From Rubrobacter sp. (GTDB lineage Bacteria; Actinomycetota; Rubrobacteria; Rubrobacterales; Rubrobacteraceae): DNA of 18,452 bases. The notes beneath the pieces are model-generated. The model saw nothing but the letters and a program-made list of their open reading frames with translations. It did no database searches and was not told the origin of the DNA. The stretch lies in contig JACDAR010000212.1 of assembly GCA_013695335.1 (NCBI GenBank), positions 1-18,452 on the forward strand, read 5' to 3'. The translations under genes and the position numbers were made by a program. This document shows, one piece after another, positions 13,117-18,452 of the stretch. Positions within the stretch are counted from its first letter, which is position 1; each line of letters starts with the position of its first letter.

Positions 13117-13992
13117 ATGCAGCCAAACGACCAGGCAGACATAGATTTCTCACGGGCGCGCCGCAGGGCTTTCCTGCGCAGGGTTGGATCCTACCTTCGC
13201 CGCGACCCGGCATCGAATCGCCTGCTCTCCTTCGAAGAGGTCAAGAAGACCCTCGGCCTCGTGTCCCAGTCATACCTGGGGATGCGCACGGTGAAGGTGG
13301 ACAAGATCGTCGGCAGCGTGGGCCGTCACAGGGACTTCGACCGTGCGTTCCTGCCTTCCAAGCCGGGACTCGGGGAACGCTGGAAGCGCATAGACCAGAT
13401 GATGCGTCGGGGTGAGATACCACCCATCAGCCTGTTCAAGATCGGGGACGCCTACTTCGTAAACGACGGCAACCACCGCGTCTCCGTAGCCCACCAGCAG
13501 GGCATCGAGATGATAGACGCGGAGGTCACGGAGATCCGCACCCGCGTCCCAATAGACTCGGCCCTCACAGCCCGCGACCTGCTGCACAAGCTGGAGTACC
13601 GTCACCTCCTCGAGCGTCTACCAGTGGATCGCGTCCTCCCCGAGATAAAAGTGGAACTCTCGGACGTGGCAGATTACCGGCGCCTGGCCACCTACGTGGA
13701 GGCTCACGGCTTCCGCCTCAGCCAGCTCTGGCGGCGGTACGTCACCCAGGAGGAGGTGTTGAGAGACTGGTACGAATACTCGTACCGTCCGATCTCCGAG
13801 ATGATCCGGGAAGAACGCATCCTCGACACTTTCCCCGACCGCACGGAGATGGACCTTTATCTCTGGATCCTCTTCCACCGCGAGCAACTTGCCCTCGAAA
13901 CCCGCGACGAGCGCATCTCCCCCGAAACCGCCAAAGACGACATCCTGCAAAGAAACCGTCCAGGAAGATCCCACCGCCTGCCAAGCGTATGA
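13117..13992 (+). CDS. ParB/sulfiredoxin-fold domain protein of unknown role
   Basis: This 291-residue cytoplasmic protein has a ParB/Srx-like nucleotide-binding motif: GEIPPISLFKIGDAYFVNDG continuing into NHRVSVAHQQG (about residues 99-129), followed by a strand EMIDAEVTEI. A helical C-terminal half follows, with ADYRRLATYVEAHGF, DWYEYSYRPISEMI and FPDRTEMDLYLWILFH; a DUF4032-like relation is possible. There is no helix-turn-helix of true ParB and no parA nearby, so chromosome partition is unlikely. ParB/Srx folds bind CTP or ATP. The ATG at 13117 is preferred, with GGAG eight bases upstream; a GTG at 13078 would add 13 residues. I recognise the fold motif with fair confidence but cannot assign a function. 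Confidence 0.72.
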   Translation: MQPNDQADIDFSRARRRAFLRRVGSYLRRDPASNRLLSFEEVKKTLGLVSQSYLGMRTVKVDKIVGSVGRHRDFDRAFLPSKPGLGERWKRIDQMMRRGEIPPISLFKIGDAYFVNDGNHRVSVAHQQGIEMIDAEVTEIRTRVPIDSALTARDLLHKLEYRHLLERLPVDRVLPEIKVELSDVADYRRLATYVEAHGFRLSQLWRRYVTQEEVLRDWYEYSYRPISEMIREERILDTFPDRTEMDLYLWILFHREQLALETRDERISPETAKDDILQRNRPGRSHRLPSV

Positions 13993-14053
13993 CGCTCCTT
14001 CGTCTCACCCCTCGCCACACCCGCTGTAGGAACGGCGCACAGGGCTCGTAGCT

Positions 14054-14722
14054 TTGCAGGCCCTGGCAATAATCTGGGCGCCAATTCAGACTCTGGAGCG
14101 CGCCGCGGAAGAACGGCGGGTACTGCTTGGCTTCGGCGTGGTCGGTTTGTGTTCAGCCCTTGGCCTCTTGGGATCGATCATCCTCGTATTGGGTGGCGTG
14201 ACGCGAGCACAGTTGAACCAGTCGCAACTGGACCTTCCGCAGGATGTCATAGGTAACCTTATCTCCGCTGCCGAGATCGGCACGATCGTTCTATCCGCAA
14301 CTTGGTTCTTCGCGTCGTGGATAGCGATCTCACTTCTCATGCAACTCACGACGCGCTTTTTCGGCGGCAGCGGCTCCTTCTCCGCGATGCTCGCGGTAGT
14401 GGGATACTCCTTCATGCCGCTCGTGCTGAATGGTGTTTTGGCCTTATTCATCGCTGCGGGCCAGGTCGCGCTGGATCCAGGGAGCACAACGTCTGTCGCC
14501 GTCGGATATCTGGGCACTCTAATTGGATACGCCTTCTTCTTCTGGCAGGTGGCGCTTGTGGTGATCGGGGCCTCTTTTGCGCGCCGGATCGGCTACGGTG
14601 AATCTGCTGGGTCTTGCGCCATTTCGTGCGCGGGTTGCTTCGGTTCTATAATTGTGATCGGCATCGCTCTTGCCATCGTAATCCCCGTCATCCTCAGCGC
14701 GGCTGGCAGCGGGGCACAGTAG
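14054..14722 (+). CDS. YIP1-like integral membrane protein
   Basis: This 222-residue protein has an amphipathic start (AIIWAPIQTLERAAEERR) typical of bacterial YIP1 proteins, then about five hydrophobic helices: near residues 23-48, 75-100, 109-135, 145-175 and 190-217. A GGSGSFSAMLAVVGYSFMPL element, characteristic of the family, lies in the middle. Function is unknown; YIP1 proteins are linked to membrane organisation. Cysteines cluster near residues 190-198 (SCAISCAGC), which is unusual. A TTG at 14054 is the apparent start, with only a weak AGGG nine bases upstream. The sppA start lies 16 bases after its stop, so the two probably form an operon. Confidence 0.75.
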   Translation: MQALAIIWAPIQTLERAAEERRVLLGFGVVGLCSALGLLGSIILVLGGVTRAQLNQSQLDLPQDVIGNLISAAEIGTIVLSATWFFASWIAISLLMQLTTRFFGGSGSFSAMLAVVGYSFMPLVLNGVLALFIAAGQVALDPGSTTSVAVGYLGTLIGYAFFFWQVALVVIGASFARRIGYGESAGSCAISCAGCFGSIIVIGIALAIVIPVILSAAGSGAQ

Positions 14723-14738
14723 AAGAAAGGATACCGTA

Positions 14739-15788
14739 ATGGATTCTGGTAACGATCCTCAGGCTAACGCAGGTTACGAACAAGAACGGCCGAGGCGTCG
14801 TAGCCGGTGGCCCTGGGTGGTTGGGGGAATCGCCGTTCTGCTCGTGCTGATCCTTGGCGCGGGAGCTATAGCCGCCATCGTGGCGCTCACCGCGAACAGC
14901 GGTACGGCGGACGCGGCCCCGGTAACCTACGAGGAGGAATACGTCTCGGGCGAAGGCACGAACAAGATAGCCGTGGTTCCGGTCGAGGGCACAATCGCCT
15001 CAGCGGACAGCACGGTGGGCGGGGTACAGTCCACGGTCACGCCGGAGGGGCTGGAGGCGGCCCTGGATCAGGCCGCCGGCGACGACGCGGTCAAGGGCGT
15101 CGTGCTTGAAGTCAACTCCCCGGGCGGCGGCGTCACAGCGAGCGACCAGATGCACCAGTCAATCATGGATTTCAAGAACGCCACTGGCAAACCGGTCATC
15201 GTCTCCATGGGCGATACGGCAGCCTCCGGCGGTTACTACATCTCCACCGCCGCCGACGAGATCGTCGCCAACGAAACCACGTTCACGGGCTCTCTGGGCG
15301 TCATCGTCCACCTGACGAACTTCTCCGGGCTCGCCGACAAGTACGGCGTAAAGGAGGAGGTAATCAAAAGCGGTGAGTTCAAGAACATGGGCTCCCAGTT
15401 CAAGGAACTGACACCAGAGGAGCGCGAGATCTTCCAGTCCATCGTGGACGAGTCCTACGACGAGTTCGTCGACGTGATCGTGGAGGGCCGCCATCTGCCG
15501 GAGGACCGGGTGCGCGAGATCGCCGACGGCCGCATCTACTCAGGCGAACAGGCGAAGGCGCTGGGCCTGGTTGACAAGTTCGGGGATCTCGAAACCGCCG
15601 CCGGTGACGCCCGCCAACAAGCCGGGATAGGTGACGCAACCGTCGTGCGCTACGTGCTGCCCGAGAGCTTCAGCGACGTGCTACTCGCCCGTTTGGAGCC
15701 GCAGGAGCCCGAGGCCGTGCAGATCATGAAGGCCACCGGCCTTTATCCCACGCCCCAGCTCCAGTACCTCTACCGCCCAGGTCTCTAG
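14739..15788 (+). CDS. sppA: Signal peptide peptidase SppA (S49 serine protease)
   Basis: This 349-residue protein has a short basic cytoplasmic N-terminus (RPRRRSRW), one membrane helix at about 27-51, and an extracytoplasmic S49 protease domain. The domain shows KIAVVPVEGTI, VKGVVLEVNSPGGG, GDTAASGGYYIS with nucleophile S163, FTGSLGVI, and IKSGEFKNMGS with general base K215. The 52-residue Ser-Lys spacing equals that of Bacillus subtilis SppA (S147/K199). It has the single-domain length of Gram-positive and archaeal forms. It should degrade released signal peptides and other membrane peptides. The ATG has AAAGGA seven bases upstream. Association with YIP1 upstream suggests a membrane-maintenance operon. 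Confidence 0.95.
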   Translation: MDSGNDPQANAGYEQERPRRRSRWPWVVGGIAVLLVLILGAGAIAAIVALTANSGTADAAPVTYEEEYVSGEGTNKIAVVPVEGTIASADSTVGGVQSTVTPEGLEAALDQAAGDDAVKGVVLEVNSPGGGVTASDQMHQSIMDFKNATGKPVIVSMGDTAASGGYYISTAADEIVANETTFTGSLGVIVHLTNFSGLADKYGVKEEVIKSGEFKNMGSQFKELTPEEREIFQSIVDESYDEFVDVIVEGRHLPEDRVREIADGRIYSGEQAKALGLVDKFGDLETAAGDARQQAGIGDATVVRYVLPESFSDVLLARLEPQEPEAVQIMKATGLYPTPQLQYLYRPGL

Positions 15789-15941
15789 CGCCGGGTCACG
15801 CTAACCGAAGCAACCTTTCGGGGCGAACACGAGGAAGGGTGCAGTACCTCCCTCGAATAGCCCTGAAAGTCCCGGTGCTGGAAAGAAGCTCGATGCCGGG
15901 CCGCCGTTCGCGGTTGGCGCCTCGTCCCTCGTGCCACGAAA

Positions 15942-15974
15942 GAATGACCGGCGGCGGCACCCCCCCGGTCATTC
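15942..15974. terminator. Long hairpin between convergent sppA and NlpC/P60 genes
   Basis: GAATGACCGG (15942-15951) and CCGGTCATTC (15965-15974) form a perfect ten-base-pair stem with a 13-base C/G-rich loop. It lies between two gene ends that face each other. No clear T-run follows on either strand, so termination is inferred from location and stem strength. Confidence 0.55.
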
Positions 15975-16007
15975 ATTGTTCCCGCTAAATGGGGTTTTGT
16001 GGCTTCT

Positions 16008-17027
16008 TTACTGCAACCGGTACCGCTTCGCCCCGTAGTAACCGTTGACGTATTGCATCTTGCCCTCTACCACTTCGCCCCAGTAGCTTGAGGCATGGAC
16101 GATGTATCCGTTGCCCGCGTAAACCCCAACGTGGGTAATTGGATAGGCCAGGCCGGACTCTTTGAAGAAGACGTGATCTCCGGGCTTGAGATCCGACCTG
16201 GCGACCTTGCGGCCGCGGTTGGATGTCCACTGCCTGGACTCGCTCAAGGACATGTCTATGCCGAATCCCCTGAAGGACTTCTTGGTAAGGCAGGTGCAGC
16301 TCATACGATAGGTGGTGCAGGTAGCGTACCTGTATGGGACTCCGAAGAACGACCTGGACCTGCGAACCACGTCCCGCCCCGTGGGATCGGAGACGGAACT
16401 GACTTGCAACATCGAGGAGCTTCCCCCGGTTCCCCCATCATAGCTGTCAGGGGGCGGCCCCGAAGTGACGCCCCGGACAATCGCCACGGCGTCGGCGGCG
16501 GCGAATCCCTCTCCCTCGGAGCCCGGGGCCACCTGTATGGCAAAACGATTGCCCTTCTCCATCCTGTACTGGCCCAGCTTCACCCACAGACCGCCGTCCT
16601 TGCGCTGGTTCACCCGGGTCCACTGGACGCCGGTGGTGGTGCTGACGCCGAAGCTGGTAGAAGCATCGTTGCTCCCCTCAGCGTGCCACCAGGCATAGAT
16701 AGAATAGACATCAGTGGCTGGAATACTCACCTTGTAACGTGCGGGCTTTGCATGCTGGTTCGCGCCAGCGAAGACGTAATCGTCGCCATAGAGGTCGAGG
16801 CCGGAAGATCCCGTCGCCCATCCAGGCGCATCGAAGTTTTTCGATGAATTGTCCACGATCTGCGAATACTCAGGAAAATTCTCTTCCGGTAACCCCGGTC
16901 CCTCGACTATGGAACCCTGGGATGGCGACTCAGCCCCCGAAACCCCCGGCAATACTAGCAGCGCGGCCATCGAAACGCACATCGTGACCAGAACCACGCA
17001 CGGTGCAACCACCTTGGATCGACGCAT
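16008..17027 (-). CDS. Secreted golvesin-like / NlpC-P60 (C40) cell-wall peptidase
   Basis: This 339-residue protein starts with a signal peptide (basic MRRSK, hydrophobic core, likely cut after GVSGA at about 32). Residues about 57-186 resemble the golvesin C-terminal-like beta-sandwich: IVDNSSKNFDAPGWATGSS, GDDYVFAG, VYSIYAWW, VNQRKDGGLWVKLGQY and AAADAVAIVRG. After a Gly/Ser-rich linker, an NlpC/P60 domain begins at FFGVPYRYATCTTYR. The usual DCSGL active-site motif reads SCTCL; C244 should be the nucleophile, with H299 (ITHVGVYAGNG) and H311 (IVHASSYWG). It should cleave peptidoglycan peptides outside the cell. The ATG has GGAGGGGG eight bases upstream. The middle domain may bind wall glycans; that is inference. 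Confidence 0.88.
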   Translation of the reverse strand: MRRSKVVAPCVVLVTMCVSMAALLVLPGVSGAESPSQGSIVEGPGLPEENFPEYSQIVDNSSKNFDAPGWATGSSGLDLYGDDYVFAGANQHAKPARYKVSIPATDVYSIYAWWHAEGSNDASTSFGVSTTTGVQWTRVNQRKDGGLWVKLGQYRMEKGNRFAIQVAPGSEGEGFAAADAVAIVRGVTSGPPPDSYDGGTGGSSSMLQVSSVSDPTGRDVVRRSRSFFGVPYRYATCTTYRMSCTCLTKKSFRGFGIDMSLSESRQWTSNRGRKVARSDLKPGDHVFFKESGLAYPITHVGVYAGNGYIVHASSYWGEVVEGKMQYVNGYYGAKRYRLQ

Positions 17028-17069
17028 CTAGAAGTCCCCCTCCATGAAAACTCGGTAGCGTCCGGCGGC

Positions 17070-17075
17070 ATTGTA
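17070..17075 (-). promoter_or_regulatory. Possible -10 element for the NlpC/P60 gene
   Basis: On the minus strand TACAAT (five of six matches) lies 42 bases before the ATG at 17027. An AT-rich stretch (17100-17120) lies upstream, but no good -35 is seen at 17 bases. Confidence 0.35.
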
Positions 17076-17149
17076 CCCAGTTGCGAGAACAAAAGGAAGG
17101 GAATTTTTAACTTTTTTTATGACAGGGTTGCGATTTCGTAATCCTGGCT

Positions 17150-17184
17150 AAAGAAAAACCGGGGAATTGCAGGAATTCCCCGGT
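17150..17184 (-). terminator. Rho-independent terminator of mmsA
   Basis: Read on the minus strand, an 11-base-pair stem (ACCGGGGAATT paired with AATTCCCCGGT, 17158-17184, five-base loop) is followed directly by TTTTTCTTT. It starts 24 bases after the mmsA stop and fits a classical intrinsic terminator. It also insulates the NlpC/P60 gene from mmsA transcription. Confidence 0.9.
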
Positions 17185-17207
17185 CAGAATGGTCTATGTG
17201 TGAGGTT

Positions 17208-18452
17208 CTATGGGTTGGACGGGTCCGAGAACCAGCGTGTGATCTCTACCTTGTTCTCTGTGAAGAACCGCACTCCATCCTTGCCTGTTGCGTGCAGGTC
17301 GCCGTAGAAGGAGTTCTTGATCCCGTTGAACGGGAAGAACGCCATCGGGGCCGCAACCCCGATATTTACGCCGAGCATCCCGGCTTCGACGGTCTCGCGC
17401 CAGCGCCTCACGGCCGCGCCGTTCTCGGTAAAGATGGAGCAGGCGTTTCCGAAGGCCGAGCCGTTGGTGAACTCCACAGCCTCTTCGAGATCCTTCACAC
17501 GCACAACGGAGAGTACGGGGCCGAAGATCTCCTCCCGCCCCACGCGCATCGCATCCGTCACCCCGTCGAGGATGGTCGGCCCCATGAAGAAGCCCTCTTC
17601 CCTCGGCGGCGTCCTCCCGTCGAGCACGACAGAAGCGCCCTCCTCTTCTCCGAGGTCAACGTAGGAGCGGACCTTGTCGCGGTGGGAATCGCGGATCACG
17701 GGCGTCAACTCCGAACCATCCTCGCTCCCTGGTCCGACCTTCATCGCCAAGGCAGCCTTCTTCAGCCGCTCCACCAGCTCGTCTCCGATGTCCCCGACGG
17801 CGACGAGGACGCTGCCAGCCAGGCAACGCTCCCCGGCGTTTCCGTATGCGGAGGAGACGATGTTCGGAACGGCCCTGTCCAGTACGGCGTCTGGCATCAC
17901 GATCATGGAGTTCTTCGCCCCGGCGAGCGCCTGTACCCGCTTGCCGTGCGCCGCGCCGTGGGTGTAGACGTGCTCGGCCACCGGCTGCGAGCCGACGAAG
18001 GAGACGGCCTCGATATCTGGGTGTTCGAGGATGGCATCCACAGCTTCGCGCGCACCGTTCACGATGCTGAACACGCCGTCCGGGAGCCCGGCCTCGGTGA
18101 GCAACTCCCCGATCTTCTGCGCCGAGAGCGGCGTTCTTTCGGATGGTTTCAGGATGTATGAGTTGCCAGCCGCGATGGCGACGGGGAGAGTCCACAGCGG
18201 CACCATGCAGGGGAAGTTGAAAGGTGTGATCGCCGCGACCACCCCTAGCGGATAGCGGTACGAGGTATTGTCCACCCCGCGCGCCACGTCCCGTGCCGAC
18301 TCGCCCATAAGGAGCGTTGGCATCCCACAGGCGAACTCAACGACCTCGATGCCGCGCCTGACCTCGCCGCCTGCGTCCTTCTTGTCCTTGCCGTTCTCCA
18401 GCGTGACGAGGTCCCGAAGCTCCTCGAAGTTCTCTTCCAGGAGCATCTTGAA
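17208..18452 (-). CDS. mmsA: Methylmalonate-semialdehyde dehydrogenase (CoA-acylating), N-terminus outside window
   Basis: The last 414 residues of an aldehyde dehydrogenase of the MmsA/IolA type run in from the right edge; the N-terminal 80 or so residues are missing. Visible are VTLENGK, GVDNTSYRYPLGVVAAITPF, NFPCMVPLWTLPVAIAAGN, LKPSERTPLSAQ, and the catalytic cysteine in SSAYGNAGERCLAGS (codon 17823-17825). The C-terminus has FGPVLSVVRV and FFPFNGIKNSFYGDLHATGK. The glutamate base of ordinary aldehyde dehydrogenases is replaced in LAGAKNSMIVMPDA, which is the mark of the CoA-acylating enzyme. It converts methylmalonate or malonate semialdehyde to propionyl- or acetyl-CoA in valine, thymine or inositol breakdown. 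It ends at a strong terminator. No other pathway gene is in the window. Confidence 0.95.
   Translation of the reverse strand, partial: FKMLLEENFEELRDLVTLENGKDKKDAGGEVRRGIEVVEFACGMPTLLMGESARDVARGVDNTSYRYPLGVVAAITPFNFPCMVPLWTLPVAIAAGNSYILKPSERTPLSAQKIGELLTEAGLPDGVFSIVNGAREAVDAILEHPDIEAVSFVGSQPVAEHVYTHGAAHGKRVQALAGAKNSMIVMPDAVLDRAVPNIVSSAYGNAGERCLAGSVLVAVGDIGDELVERLKKAALAMKVGPGSEDGSELTPVIRDSHRDKVRSYVDLGEEEGASVVLDGRTPPREEGFFMGPTILDGVTDAMRVGREEIFGPVLSVVRVKDLEEAVEFTNGSAFGNACSIFTENGAAVRRWRETVEAGMLGVNIGVAAPMAFFPFNGIKNSFYGDLHATGKDGVRFFTENKVEITRWFSDPSNP

Noticed and set aside
13117..13992. Chromosome partition protein ParB
   Set aside because: Only the nucleotide-binding motif fits; the DNA-binding helix-turn-helix, parA and parS-like sites are absent.
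17028..17149. Possible c-di-AMP (ydaO-type) riboswitch before the NlpC/P60 gene
   Set aside because: Such elements often precede actinobacterial wall hydrolases, but none of the conserved core segments is visible and the leader from the likely -10 is only about 36 bases.

Overview
The window is GC-rich, almost fully coding chromosomal DNA of an actinobacterial type. It uses GTG and TTG starts freely, has AGGAGG-like ribosome binding sites, and overlaps stops and starts within operons. The gene set resembles Rubrobacter or a relative: a GH63 glucosylglycerate/mannosylglycerate hydrolase, a C40 peptidase with an SCTC active-site variant, an HXXEE membrane protein and a CoA-acylating methylmalonate-semialdehyde dehydrogenase. 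This placement is inferred from protein character; no marker gene is present. I see no rRNA, tRNA, CRISPR array, transposase, integrase or phage gene.

Layout. (1) 1-1424, plus: the end of a HisC-type aminotransferase and a GTGA-overlapped prephenate dehydrogenase with an ACT domain (tyrosine synthesis). (2) 1383-4631, minus: a Uma2 nuclease-like protein whose 3' end overlaps tyrA, a TIGR01777 NAD(P)-binding epimerase-like protein, and a slipin/NfeD membrane pair joined by a one-base overlap. (3) 4632-5045: a 414-base divergent intergenic region with a possible nine-codon leader peptide. (4) 5046-11137, plus: the GH63 hydrolase, then a tight run of flavin disulfide reductase, redoxin fused to a cold-shock-like domain, haloarchaeal-type glucose dehydrogenase and a CPA2 cation/proton antiporter. 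(5) 11203-11829, plus: an HXXEE membrane protein with its own TATAAT, ending at a hairpin shared with a convergent Nudix hydrolase. (6) 12347/12390: a 42-base divergent promoter region between the Nudix gene and a metallophosphoesterase. (7) 13117-15788, plus: a ParB/sulfiredoxin-fold protein, then a YIP1-like membrane protein and signal peptide peptidase SppA. (8) 16008-18452, minus: a secreted golvesin-like/NlpC-P60 protein and the 3' part of mmsA, which ends in a strong intrinsic terminator.

How the genes may work together. The most suggestive group is 5046-11137. The hydrolase should release glucose from a compatible solute. The dehydrogenase would oxidise glucose and yield NAD(P)H. The reductase and redoxin could spend that reducing power on thiol or peroxide chemistry, and the antiporter would handle ions. 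This reading, osmolyte recycling coupled to redox and ion homeostasis, rests on gene order and family knowledge only. A second theme is membrane quality control, with slipin/NfeD and YIP1/SppA lying about 10 kb apart.
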